Of a DNA stretch of 64,000 bases, positions 40,752 through 50,366 are shown in pieces (position 1 is the first letter of the stretch; each line of letters starts with the position of its first letter). The position numbers were made by a program, and so were the translations under genes. The notes below the pieces were generated by a model. That model had not been told where the DNA came from. It did not search any database and worked only from the letters and a program-made list of their open reading frames with translations. The stretch lies in assembly GCA_041905595.1 (NCBI GenBank), contig JAYRKT010000023.1:5805-69804 (forward strand). Reading direction: 5' to 3'. This stretch comes from Aliitabrizicola sp041905595. Lineage in GTDB: Bacteria > Pseudomonadota > Alphaproteobacteria > Rhodobacterales > Rhodobacteraceae.

Positions 40752-41837
40752 TTGTCCGAGATTGAAACCTTCTACGACGTGATGCGTCGGCAGGGGATCA
40801 CCCGCCGCAGCTTCATGAAATACTGTTCGCTGACGGCAGCGGCGCTTGGCCTTGGCCCGTCCTTCGTGCCGAAGATCGCCCATGCGATGGAGACGAAGCC
40901 GCGTACGCCTGTGATCTGGATCCACGGTCTGGAATGCACCTGCTGTTCGGAGAGCTTCATCCGCTCGGCCCATCCGCTGGCCAAGGATGTGGTGCTGTCG
41001 ATGATCAGCCTCGACTATGACGACACGCTGATGGCGGCGGCCGGGCATCAGGCCGAAGCGGCACTGATGGACACGATCGAGAAATACAAGGGCAACTACA
41101 TCCTCGCGGTCGAAGGCAACCCGCCGCTGAACGAGGACGGGATGTATTGCATCGTCGGCGGCAAGCCCTTCGTCGAGCAGCTGAAGATGGCCGCCGAGAA
41201 CGCTAAGGCGATCATCAGCTGGGGCGCCTGCGCGTCCTATGGCTGCGTGCAGGCCGCCTCGCCCAACCCGACGCGCGCCACGCCGGTGCACAAGGTCATC
41301 CTCGACAAGCCGATCATCAAGGTGCCGGGCTGCCCGCCGATCGCCGAGGTAATGACCGGCGTCATCACCTACATGCTGACCTTCGACCGGATGCCCGAGC
41401 TTGACCGTCAGGGCCGGCCGCAGATGTTCTACAGCCAGCGCATCCACGACAAATGCTATCGCCGCCCGCATTTCGACGCCGGCCAGTTCGTCGAGCACTG
41501 GGACGACGAGAACGCCCGCAAGGGCTATTGCCTTTACAAGATGGGCTGCAAGGGTCCGACGACCTACAACGCCTGTTCGACCATCATGTGGAACGATGGA
41601 ACTTCGTTCCCGATCAAGTCGGGCCACGGTTGCATCGGCTGTTCCGAGGAGGGGTTCTGGGACCAGGGCGGCTTCTACAACCGTCTGACGAGCATCAACC
41701 AGTTCGGGATCGAAGAGAATGCCGACAAGGTCGGCATGGTCGCGGCGGGCGTCGTAGCCGGCGGGGTCGCGGTCCATGCCGCGGTTTCGGCGTTGAAACG
41801 CGCCCAGAAGAAGTCGCAGGACAAGGTGGAGGACTGA
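40752..41837 (+). CDS. hupS: Uptake [NiFe]-hydrogenase small subunit HupS (TTG start)
   Basis: This 361-residue iron-sulphur subunit has a twin-arginine signal: RRSFMK at residues 18-23, a hydrophobic core, and probable cleavage after AHA at residue 45. The proximal cluster ligands start at HGLECTCCSESF, and further Cys/His ligands lie in PGCPPIAEV, HDKCYRRPHF, GCKGPTTYNAC and GCIGCSEEGF. A C-terminal membrane helix (about 330-350) anchors the enzyme to the periplasmic side. The start codon reads TTG. It gives the MSEIETFYDVM beginning expected of Rhodobacter HupS and lies 5 nt after GGAGGA, so I accept it; the next ATG would cut into the signal peptide. Confidence 0.92.
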   Translation: MSEIETFYDVMRRQGITRRSFMKYCSLTAAALGLGPSFVPKIAHAMETKPRTPVIWIHGLECTCCSESFIRSAHPLAKDVVLSMISLDYDDTLMAAAGHQAEAALMDTIEKYKGNYILAVEGNPPLNEDGMYCIVGGKPFVEQLKMAAENAKAIISWGACASYGCVQAASPNPTRATPVHKVILDKPIIKVPGCPPIAEVMTGVITYMLTFDRMPELDRQGRPQMFYSQRIHDKCYRRPHFDAGQFVEHWDDENARKGYCLYKMGCKGPTTYNACSTIMWNDGTSFPIKSGHGCIGCSEEGFWDQGGFYNRLTSINQFGIEENADKVGMVAAGVVAGGVAVHAAVSALKRAQKKSQDKVED

Positions 41838-41840
41838 GCC

Positions 41841-43634
<1,794 letters not shown>

Positions 43635-43644
43635 GGAGGCCCCG

Positions 43645-44226
43645 ATGAAGAAACTTGCACTCACTGCCGCCCTGTCGCTCGTCGCCGGCCCTGCCCTTGC
43701 GCATACCGGCCATGGCGATGCGCAGGGTTTCCTTCATGGCTTTCTGCACCCGCTGACCGGCGCTGATCATCTGCTTGCCATGCTGGCGGTCGGTCTCTGG
43801 TCGGGCTTTGTGCTGCCAAACCGGTTCTGGGCCGGGGCCGCGACCTTCCTCGCGGCGATGGCAGCCGGCGCCGGACTGTCCTGGGCGGGTGTCGGATTTC
43901 CCGCGGTCGAGACAATGATCCTTGGCTCGGTGATCCTGTTCGGGATGCTGGTGCTGGCATCCCGCCCCGGCCAGCCGCGTTGGTTGACGGCTGCTTCGCT
44001 TGGCATGATCGCGCTTTTCGCCTCGGCGCACGGGTTCGCGCATGCCAGCGAGGCGACGGGTTCGATTGCGACCTACCTCGCGGGCTTCCTTGCCTCGACC
44101 TTCGCGCTGCATCTGGCGGGGATCGGACTTGCCCGGAGCGTGGCAGACCGCAGCTTTGCGCGCCTGGTTCAGGGCGCAGTCGGGGTGGCGATCGCGGGCG
44201 GCGGTCTCTGGATGATTGCGGGGTAG
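43645..44226 (+). CDS. hupE: HupE/UreJ family metal permease
   Basis: This 193-residue membrane protein has an apparent signal peptide (MKKLALTAALSLVAGPALA, then HTGHG) and the family motif HPLTGADHLLAMLAVG. About six spans follow. HupE proteins take up nickel, and the His-rich mature N-terminus and the HX5DH motif are the likely metal sites. GGAGG precedes the ATG. It sits between hupL and hupC, whereas the R. capsulatus cluster as I know it goes straight from hupL to hupC and rhizobial clusters place hupE after hupD. Confidence 0.9.
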   Translation: MKKLALTAALSLVAGPALAHTGHGDAQGFLHGFLHPLTGADHLLAMLAVGLWSGFVLPNRFWAGAATFLAAMAAGAGLSWAGVGFPAVETMILGSVILFGMLVLASRPGQPRWLTAASLGMIALFASAHGFAHASEATGSIATYLAGFLASTFALHLAGIGLARSVADRSFARLVQGAVGVAIAGGGLWMIAG

Positions 44227-44229
44227 GCC

Positions 44230-45009
44230 ATGAGCGACGTAACCATCCATACCCCAAACCCGAATGCCCCCAATCCGATGGAGGCAGCACGACTGACGGG
44301 CGATGCGACGGCGGCCGATATCGAAAGCATCCGCAAGCGTACCTCGGTCTATGTCTACGAGGCGCCGGTGCGGCTGTGGCACTGGATCAACGCCGCGGCG
44401 ATCCTCGTCCTCGTGGTGACGGGCTACTTCATCGGCAGCCCGCCGCCCTCGATGCAGGTCGGTGAAGCCTATCAGCAGTTCGTCTTCGGCTATATCCGCT
44501 TCGCCCACTTCGCGGCGGCGCAGATCCTGACGGTCGGCTTCTTCTTCCGCCTTTACTGGGCCTTCGTGGGCAACCACCATTCTAAGCAGATGTTCTACCT
44601 GCCAATCTTCAACCGCCGCTGGTGGTCGGAAGTGTTCTTCGAACTTCGCTGGTACCTGTTCCTTGAGAAGGAACCGAAGAAATACGTCGGCCACAACCCG
44701 CTGGCCCAGACCGCGATGTTCTTCTTCATCACGCTCGGCCTGACCTTCATGATGGCGACCGGTTGGGCGCTTTATGCGGAAGGTGCGGGCAAGGGCAGCC
44801 TGCCCGACCTTGCGATGGGCTGGCTGCTGGGTCTGGTCGGCAACAGCCAGAAACTGCACACACTGCACCATCTGGGCATGTGGGCCATCGTCATCTTCAT
44901 GATCGTCCACATCTATGCCGCGATCCGCGAGGATATCATGAGTCGGCAGTCCATCGTGTCTACGATGATTTCCGGGCACCGGACCTTCAAGGACGACCGG
45001 ATCGAGTGA
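44230..45009 (+). CDS. hupC: Hydrogenase b-type cytochrome subunit HupC
   Basis: This 259-residue membrane cytochrome has four spans. Heme-ligand histidines lie in VRLWHWINAAAILVL, YIRFAHFAAAQIL and, near the end, HTLHHLGMWAIVIFMIVHIY. It takes electrons from HupS and passes them to quinone. The N-terminal 40 residues are hydrophilic and form a cytosolic tail. It ends the hupSLEC block ahead of a hairpin. Confidence 0.92.
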   Translation: MSDVTIHTPNPNAPNPMEAARLTGDATAADIESIRKRTSVYVYEAPVRLWHWINAAAILVLVVTGYFIGSPPPSMQVGEAYQQFVFGYIRFAHFAAAQILTVGFFFRLYWAFVGNHHSKQMFYLPIFNRRWWSEVFFELRWYLFLEKEPKKYVGHNPLAQTAMFFFITLGLTFMMATGWALYAEGAGKGSLPDLAMGWLLGLVGNSQKLHTLHHLGMWAIVIFMIVHIYAAIREDIMSRQSIVSTMISGHRTFKDDRIE

Positions 45010-45031
45010 TCTGCGAGTCACCTTGCATCAG

Positions 45032-45059
45032 AGACGGGCGGGCTTAGGCTCGCCCGTCT
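45032..45059 (+). terminator. Hairpin after hupC
   Basis: AGACGGGCG and CGCCCGTCT pair perfectly (9 bp), with a further short stem inside the 10-nt loop, and are followed by GCTTTCTGG. The T content after the stem is low, so termination may be partial. It would keep hupSLEC message in excess of the maturation genes. Confidence 0.6.
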
Positions 45060-45281
45060 GCTTTCTGGACATTGGCTTTCCTAGTTTCCGCCAGATGTGG
45101 AAAGTTTCTTGGCATTCCCGCCGGACCAAGAACCGCAAAAATTAACTGGAAACAAGGCCTTACGCGGAATTTTCTCCTCTGGATTTCTCGCCGAAATCCT
45201 ATCTCCAGAAAGACCTGAAAAGACTATGTTCAGACAGGGGGCGCCAGTGCAAAGCCACTGGCCAGTCAGGGAGGGCTGCCC
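45060..45281. other. Non-coding gap between hupC and hupD
   Basis: About 220 bases, noticeably richer in A/T than the genes around it. I see no credible gene: a short open frame at 45097-45300 lacks a ribosome-binding site and overlaps hupD. A perfect inverted repeat GCCAGTG-N6-CACTGGC occupies 45243-45262, just ahead of the GGGAGGG site of hupD. The gap may hold an internal promoter or a regulatory leader for the maturation genes. Confidence 0.5.
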
Positions 45282-45890
45282 GTGCCGGATCGCGTCCTGA
45301 TCCTTGGGATCGGCAATGTTCTTTGGGCTGACGAAGGCTTCGGCGTGCGCTGTATCGAGGCCATGGCCGAGACCTATGCCATGCCGAGCCAGGTGCGGCT
45401 GCTCGATGGCGGAACGCAGGGCCTCTACCTGTTGCCGTTTCTTGAGGAGGCCGATGCCCTGATCGTGTTCGACGCGGTCGATTACGGCTTGCCCCCTGGA
45501 ACGCTCAAGGTTGTCGAGAACGACGAGGTTCCCGCCTTCATGGGTGCCAAGAAGATGAGCCTGCATCAGACCGGGTTCCAGGATGTGATCGCCACCGCGC
45601 AGTTGCTCGACGTCTGCCCGGCGCGGCTGGTTCTGATCGGCTGCCAGCCGGTCGAGCTGGAAGATTACGGCGGCGGGCTCCGCCCCGAGACCGCCGCCCG
45701 GATCGCCCCGGCGATCGAGATCGCCCGGGCAAAGCTGGCCGACTGGGGCATCGACATCGCCGCAGGACGGACCGAGGCCGATGACCTCGCCGATCCGTCG
45801 ATCCGGCGCGACGCCTACGAGACCGGCCGCCCCACCGAAGATGAAGCCTGCCGGATCGGGGATGCGCGTTTCCTCCCGGGGGCGCGCTGA
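45282..45890 (+). CDS. hupD: Hydrogenase maturation endopeptidase HupD
   Basis: This 202-residue protease of the HybD/HyaD family has the nickel-probing residues in GIGNVLWADEGFGV (Glu near 18), IVFDAVDYG (Asp) and SLHQTGFQD (His). It removes the C-terminal tail of HupL once the metal centre is complete. The GTG start at 45282 has GGGAGGG 5-11 nt upstream. Its stop shares one base with the hupF start. Confidence 0.92.
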   Translation: MPDRVLILGIGNVLWADEGFGVRCIEAMAETYAMPSQVRLLDGGTQGLYLLPFLEEADALIVFDAVDYGLPPGTLKVVENDEVPAFMGAKKMSLHQTGFQDVIATAQLLDVCPARLVLIGCQPVELEDYGGGLRPETAARIAPAIEIARAKLADWGIDIAAGRTEADDLADPSIRRDAYETGRPTEDEACRIGDARFLPGAR

Positions 45891-46210
45891 TGTGCGTCGG
45901 CGTTCCCTTTCGCATCCTGTCTGTCGATGGCATCGCGGCAATGGCCACGGACGGACGCGTAACCGAGTTGATCGACATCTCGCTTGTCGCTCCCGTCCGC
46001 CCCGGCGACTGGGTGCTCAACTTCCTTGGCGCGGCGCGCTCGGTGGTGCCGGAAGATGAGGCCCGGCTGATCCGCGACGCGCTCGATGGCCTGAGCGCCG
46101 TCATGGCCGGCGGCGACGCCGGGGGCGCCTTCGCCGATCTCGAGTCCCGCACGCCAACGCTTCCGCCGCATCTTCAGGCCGCGCTCGACGCCGGCCAGAC
46201 CCAAGGGTGA
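45890..46210 (+). CDS. hupF: HypC-family chaperone HupF
   Basis: This 106-residue paralogue of HypC begins MCVGVPFRIL, with the essential Cys2. The C-terminal helix is longer than in HypC. In rhizobia HupF protects the large subunit against oxygen during maturation and acts with HupK; the same role is likely here. It overlaps hupD by 1 nt. Confidence 0.9.
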   Translation: MCVGVPFRILSVDGIAAMATDGRVTELIDISLVAPVRPGDWVLNFLGAARSVVPEDEARLIRDALDGLSAVMAGGDAGGAFADLESRTPTLPPHLQAALDAGQTQG

Positions 46211-46214
46211 CCCC

Positions 46215-46634
46215 ATGCACGACCATTCCACCGATTTCGCCCTGCCTGATCCCGCCGCGCCGCAAGGCCTGCATCCGCTGGTCGCGCGTCTTGAAACCGA
46301 ATTCGGCTGGCCGCGGCTGCAAAACCTGTCCGATGTTGCCGAATTCACCAGCCGGCCCGGCGCGCATTGCCTGTTCGTCCCGGGAGATGCGCGCCGCAAT
46401 CTCGAGACGCCGGACGCGGCTGTGATTCTTCCAGAGCTTCGGATCGCCTTCCAGAACGGCTTTGACTGCGCACTGGTCGATGACGCGATCGAGGCGCAAG
46501 TGCGCGAGGCCGCGCGGGCGCTGCGCACCCCCGGTTTCCTGTTCTTCCGCGAGGGGCGCTACCTGGGCGCGATCGAGAAGGTCCGCGACTGGGACGACTA
46601 TCTTGCCCGCACCACCCACATCCTTGGCCAGTGA
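46215..46634 (+). CDS. hupG: Hydrogenase accessory protein HupG (HyaE family)
   Basis: This protein of 139 residues has a thioredoxin-like fold lacking the CXXC active site. Recognisable segments are HPLVARLETEFGWP, HCLFVPGD and the C-terminal TPGFLFFREGRYLGAI. HyaE/HupG proteins chaperone the Tat-exported small subunit. It lies 4 nt after hupF. Confidence 0.88.
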   Translation: MHDHSTDFALPDPAAPQGLHPLVARLETEFGWPRLQNLSDVAEFTSRPGAHCLFVPGDARRNLETPDAAVILPELRIAFQNGFDCALVDDAIEAQVREAARALRTPGFLFFREGRYLGAIEKVRDWDDYLARTTHILGQ

Positions 46635-46641
46635 GGCGCCC

Positions 46642-47478
46642 ATGGTCTCGAACTTCCAGCTTCCCCCGATCGGCTTCGGCCCCGGCTCGCAACCCGAGGA
46701 CGAGGATGCAGAGCTGAACTATCTGGCGATGCCGTCAGGCATGCGCACCTACAGCCCGCACCTGCCAGAGATCGAGCTTGTTCGTGAGGCCGGCCCCGCG
46801 CTGGACCTGCTGGGCCGGATCGCAGCGGCCTGTGACAGCGCCGCCGAAAGCGGCCGGCCTGTGAGCTTCGATCTGGCTGAGCTGCCCGAGGCTTCGCGCA
46901 AGCTCATTTCCGAAACCATGGGCCAGGGCGAAGTGTCGCTGAAGGTGCGCGGGGTTCCGGCGCTGGCGGTGCAGGAAAGCGTCTTCGCCGGGGTGTGGAT
47001 GCTGGCCGGCAGCGGCGTCGACCGGATCGAGGTGTCCGGCGTTCCTTCGGTGGCGCTGGCACGGGCGCATGTCCCGCATCGCCCTGCGCTCGGGGCACGG
47101 GCGGCGAAAGGACCGGGCGTGGTGAACGCGCCGGCGCTTTACTCCGAACTTGCCGACAAGTCGCAGGGCTTCCGCCCGGGGGACGCGATCCACGCCGTCA
47201 ACCTGACACTGCTGCCGCATACGCCCGAAGATCTCGGCTGGCTTGACGCGGCGATGGGTGAAGGCGCGGTCACGGTTCTGTCACGCGGTTACGGCAACTG
47301 CCGGATTACCGCGACTGCCCTGCCCCATGTCTGGCGGGTGCAGTACTTCAACTCGATGGATGTTCTGATCCTCGATACGTTCGAAGTGACGACCATGCCG
47401 GAGGTTGTCCTGGCCGCCAGCGAGGATCTGGTCGATTCCGCAGCCCGGATCCGCGAAGTGCTGGAGGCGCTGAAATGA
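46642..47478 (+). CDS. hupH: Hydrogenase accessory protein HupH (HyaF family)
   Basis: This 278-residue member of the HupH/HyaF family starts at MVSNFQLPPIGFGPGSQ and shows YLAMPSGMRTYSP, GQGEVSLKV and, near the C-terminus, GYGNCRITATALPHVWRVQY. It is needed for small-subunit cluster assembly in relatives. The ATG at 46642 follows the hupG stop by 7 nt; the frame extends upstream only across hupG and is not coding there. Confidence 0.9.
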   Translation: MVSNFQLPPIGFGPGSQPEDEDAELNYLAMPSGMRTYSPHLPEIELVREAGPALDLLGRIAAACDSAAESGRPVSFDLAELPEASRKLISETMGQGEVSLKVRGVPALAVQESVFAGVWMLAGSGVDRIEVSGVPSVALARAHVPHRPALGARAAKGPGVVNAPALYSELADKSQGFRPGDAIHAVNLTLLPHTPEDLGWLDAAMGEGAVTVLSRGYGNCRITATALPHVWRVQYFNSMDVLILDTFEVTTMPEVVLAASEDLVDSAARIREVLEALK

Positions 47479-48242
47479 GCTTCGAGGGATCCTATCTGGG
47501 CGCGAATGACCGGATCAGCCCGCGCGCTGTCATGGAATGCAAGGTCTGCTGGACGACCTATGACCCGGCCGAAGGCGACAGCTACCGCCAAATCCTCCCC
47601 GGAACGGCCTTTGCCGACCTGCCCGACGACTGGTCCTGCCCGCATTGCGGCACGCCGAAGACCCAGTTCATGGTTCGCGAGGATCCTGGCAGCGCCGAGG
47701 CGGCGGAAGCCGCGATGATCGAGGGCGTGACCGCCGCTCTGGAAGCCGATTTTCGCGAAGTGTGGTCGTCGAAGATGCGCGGCCTGCCGATGGTCAACAC
47801 CGCGCTTCATGTCGAGGCGGTCGGGTTCCGCGCCCACGAGGGCAGCTGGCTTGGCGTGCTGATCGCGCCCTGGTTCATGAACCTCGTTCTTTTGCCGGGG
47901 CCGGGCCAAGACTGGTCGGCGCTCATCCCCGGCGAGAAGGAGACGATTGCCTTTCCCTCCGGCGAATACGAATTCCTGCACAACGCCCGCGACCTGACCG
48001 GCCCTTACAAGGCCTGCTCGTTGTTTTCGCCGATGGCCGACTTCTCCAGCCATCTGCAGGCGCAGGAAGTGGCGCGCGCGGTGATGGTCGCGCTGTTCGA
48101 CGGCGCGAACCGGGCCGAAACAGACCGCGCCGCCGAGATCCGCGCGGTGCGCGAGGCCGAACTTGCCCCACCAGCCGAACCCGAGATCGCGGCAGCGCCT
48201 TCGCGCCGGGCGCTGCTGACCGGTGGTCTTTCCGGGGAGTGA
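47475..48242 (+). CDS. hupJ: Rubredoxin-HupJ fusion
   Basis: In these 255 residues the first ~70 are a rubredoxin (CKVCW...CPHC, two CX2C pairs with the usual DLPDDWSCPHCG sequence). From about residue 75 on it matches the HybE/HupJ chaperone family (VNTALHVEAVGF, GVLIAPWFMNLVLLPGP, FPSGEYEFLH). Rhizobial clusters carry these as separate hupI and hupJ genes. The rubredoxin part is thought to protect or tune small-subunit maturation under oxygen. It overlaps the hupH stop by 4 nt. The last ~40 residues are low-complexity Ala/Glu. Confidence 0.9.
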   Translation: MSFEGSYLGANDRISPRAVMECKVCWTTYDPAEGDSYRQILPGTAFADLPDDWSCPHCGTPKTQFMVREDPGSAEAAEAAMIEGVTAALEADFREVWSSKMRGLPMVNTALHVEAVGFRAHEGSWLGVLIAPWFMNLVLLPGPGQDWSALIPGEKETIAFPSGEYEFLHNARDLTGPYKACSLFSPMADFSSHLQAQEVARAVMVALFDGANRAETDRAAEIRAVREAELAPPAEPEIAAAPSRRALLTGGLSGE

Positions 48243-48245
48243 GTG

Positions 48246-49139
48246 ATGGAGGCCGGGCTGACCCTTGTGCTGCAGGAGGACGAGGTGGAGATCCGCCGCA
48301 CCGCCCTGCCGGTCGAGGCAATGATGCTCGGGCGTCCGGTGGAAGAGGCGCTGCACCTCCTGCCCCGTCTCTTCAACCTTTGCGGACATGCGCAGGGCTT
48401 GGCGTTCCGCCTTTCCCTTGGCCTGCCGGTCCACGATGCGCCCGACCCGGGGCGCGAGATCCTGCGCGATCACGTTGCCAAGCTGTGCCTGAGCTGGCCG
48501 ACCCTTCTGGGGTTGCCGCCGATGCCACTGCCTTCGGGCTGGCAGGCGGGCGGTGAGGCTGCGCGTCACCTGCTCATCGGTCCGTCCGACTGCCCGACTG
48601 ACCTAGAGGGACTGGCAGACTGGCTGTCGCGCGGCGAAGGCGTGGCCCCGGTGATCCGCGCGATCGCAGACGAACTGGGCGGTGTCCATTTGACTAGGCC
48701 GCTGGCGCTCACCACGCCCGAGACCGCCCTGGCCGATCACGCCCAGGAAAACAGCGTCGCTGCGCGGCGTGCTGCCGATCCGATGGTCATCGCCGCCGAA
48801 CGTCATTGGGGCCGCGGACCGGTCTGGCACGCCGTGGCCAGGCTTGCGGATGCCTTGGCCGTGGCCAGGGGCGACCTGCCCTGTGCAGTCAGGCTTGCGG
48901 ATGGCACGGCTGTCGTGCCGGCAGCCCGTGGAAGCTATGCACTGCGCGCCAGATCGGCGGCGGGCCGGATCACGGCCTTCGAGCGGCGGACGCCGACGGA
49001 CCATCTGGTTGCGCCCGGCGGCGCGCTGGAAGGGCTGCTTGGGGCCATGGGAAAGTCTGCCCCGTCGCAGATCCGGCTGCTCTCGGATATCCTCGACCCC
49101 TGCGTTACAGTGCAGGTGCAGGAGGGCAGCCATGCATGA
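48246..49139 (+). CDS. hupK: Hydrogenase accessory protein HupK
   Basis: This 297-residue protein looks like a decayed large subunit: LFNLCGHAQGLAF recalls the first metal motif and SDILDPCVTVQVQE the second, with only one cysteine left in each. HupK is thought to act as a scaffold or intermediate in active-site assembly along with HupF. I prefer the ATG at 48246, 6 nt after GGGGAG, over the preceding GTG. It overlaps hypA by 8 nt. Confidence 0.88.
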   Translation: MEAGLTLVLQEDEVEIRRTALPVEAMMLGRPVEEALHLLPRLFNLCGHAQGLAFRLSLGLPVHDAPDPGREILRDHVAKLCLSWPTLLGLPPMPLPSGWQAGGEAARHLLIGPSDCPTDLEGLADWLSRGEGVAPVIRAIADELGGVHLTRPLALTTPETALADHAQENSVAARRAADPMVIAAERHWGRGPVWHAVARLADALAVARGDLPCAVRLADGTAVVPAARGSYALRARSAAGRITAFERRTPTDHLVAPGGALEGLLGAMGKSAPSQIRLLSDILDPCVTVQVQEGSHA

Positions 49140-49473
49140 GATGTCGCTCGCCGAAGGCATCCGCGAGGTGATCGAGGATCAGGCCCGGCAACACGCCTTC
49201 GAACGGGTGCGCCGTCTGCGGCTGGAAATCGGACGTTTCGCCGGGGTTGAGAAAGAGGCGCTTGCCTTCGCCTTCGACGTGGTGATGCGCGGCAGTCCGG
49301 CTGAGGGCGCGACGCTTGAAATGATCGACCTGCCGGGCCGGGCGCTATGCTACGACTGCGGTGAGGTGGTCGAACTCGCCGACCGGCTGGATCCCTGCCC
49401 GAACTGCGGCAGTGGCAAGCTAATGCCGCAGGGTGGGGACGAGATGCGGATCAAGGACATGGAGGTGGTGTGA
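49132..49473 (+). CDS. hypA: Nickel insertion protein HypA
   Basis: This 113-residue protein starts MHEMSLAEGI, in which His2 binds nickel, and has the zinc loop CYDCGEVV...CPNCGSG. It delivers Ni to the hydrogenase precursor with HypB. The ATG at 49132 lies inside the end of hupK; the longer frame upstream belongs to an unrelated reading phase of hupK. Confidence 0.92.
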   Translation: MHEMSLAEGIREVIEDQARQHAFERVRRLRLEIGRFAGVEKEALAFAFDVVMRGSPAEGATLEMIDLPGRALCYDCGEVVELADRLDPCPNCGSGKLMPQGGDEMRIKDMEVV

Positions 49474-50366
49474 TGTGCACGGTTTGCGGATGTTCGGGGA
49501 CGTTGAAGATCGGCGATCTGGAACTGACCCACGAAGAGGCGCACCGGCTTGGCCTGCCGCATGGGCATGATCACGACCATGACCACGGTCATCACCACGG
49601 GCACGGCGCACATGACCATGACCACCCGCCTCTGTCCGGGGGTACGATCCATTTCGGGCTGGGCGTGGCGGGCACTTCGGTGCCGGGGATGAGCCAGTCG
49701 CGGCTCATTGAGATCGAGACGGGCATCCTGTCAAAAAACGACGCCATCGCCGCCACGAACCGCCGGGTTCTGCGGGCCCTTGGCGCCTTTGCGGTCAACC
49801 TCGTCTCCTCGCCCGGTTCGGGCAAGACGACGCTGCTTTGCGAGACGATCCGTCGCCTCGGATCCCATCCGCTGGCGGTGATCGAAGGCGACCAGCAGAC
49901 CTCGAACGATGCCGACCGTATCCGCGCCACGGGGGCCGAGGCGGTGCAGGTGAACACCGGCAAGGGCTGCCATCTGGATGCCGACATGGTCGCGCGCGCC
50001 ATGGATGCGTTGCCACTGTCGCCGGGCGGGTTCCTGTTCATCGAGAATGTCGGCAATCTTGTCTGCCCCGCCGCCTTCGACCTGGGCGAGGATGCCAAGG
50101 TCGCGATCCTGTCGGTGACGGAAGGCGAGGACAAGCCGCTCAAATATCCCGACATGTTCACCGCCGCCCGCATTGCGCTGGTAAACAAGGTGGATCTCGC
50201 CCCCCATTGCGACACCGACCTTGACCTGATCGAAACGAACCTGCGCCGGGTAAACCCGGCGATCAAGGTGATCCGCGTCTCGGCCCGCACCGGCGCGGGG
50301 ATGGAGGACTGGCTGCGCTGGCTCAAGGCGCGGCTCACTGACAAGACGCTGCGAAAGGCCGGGTGA
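49473..50366 (+). CDS. hypB: Nickel-binding GTPase HypB
   Basis: This 297-residue GTPase has an N-terminal MCTVCGC metal motif and then a long histidine-rich stretch (about residues 30-52, alternating H/D/G) that stores nickel. Its P-loop is SSPGSGKTTLL, with switch and base-recognition elements IEGDQQTSNDA, IENVGNLVCPA and NKVDL. The ATG shares bases with the hypA stop (TGATG). Expanded His tracts of this kind occur in rhizobial and Rhodobacter HypB but not in E. coli. Confidence 0.93.
   Translation: MCTVCGCSGTLKIGDLELTHEEAHRLGLPHGHDHDHDHGHHHGHGAHDHDHPPLSGGTIHFGLGVAGTSVPGMSQSRLIEIETGILSKNDAIAATNRRVLRALGAFAVNLVSSPGSGKTTLLCETIRRLGSHPLAVIEGDQQTSNDADRIRATGAEAVQVNTGKGCHLDADMVARAMDALPLSPGGFLFIENVGNLVCPAAFDLGEDAKVAILSVTEGEDKPLKYPDMFTAARIALVNKVDLAPHCDTDLDLIETNLRRVNPAIKVIRVSARTGAGMEDWLRWLKARLTDKTLRKAG

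Noticed and set aside
45097..45300. Small open frame in the hupC-hupD gap
   Set aside because: No ribosome-binding site, overlap with hupD and no recognisable features; treated as non-coding.
49560..49630. Repetitive CAT/GAC/GGC tract that resembles a tandem DNA repeat
   Set aside because: It encodes the His-rich nickel-storage stretch of HypB and is explained by protein function.
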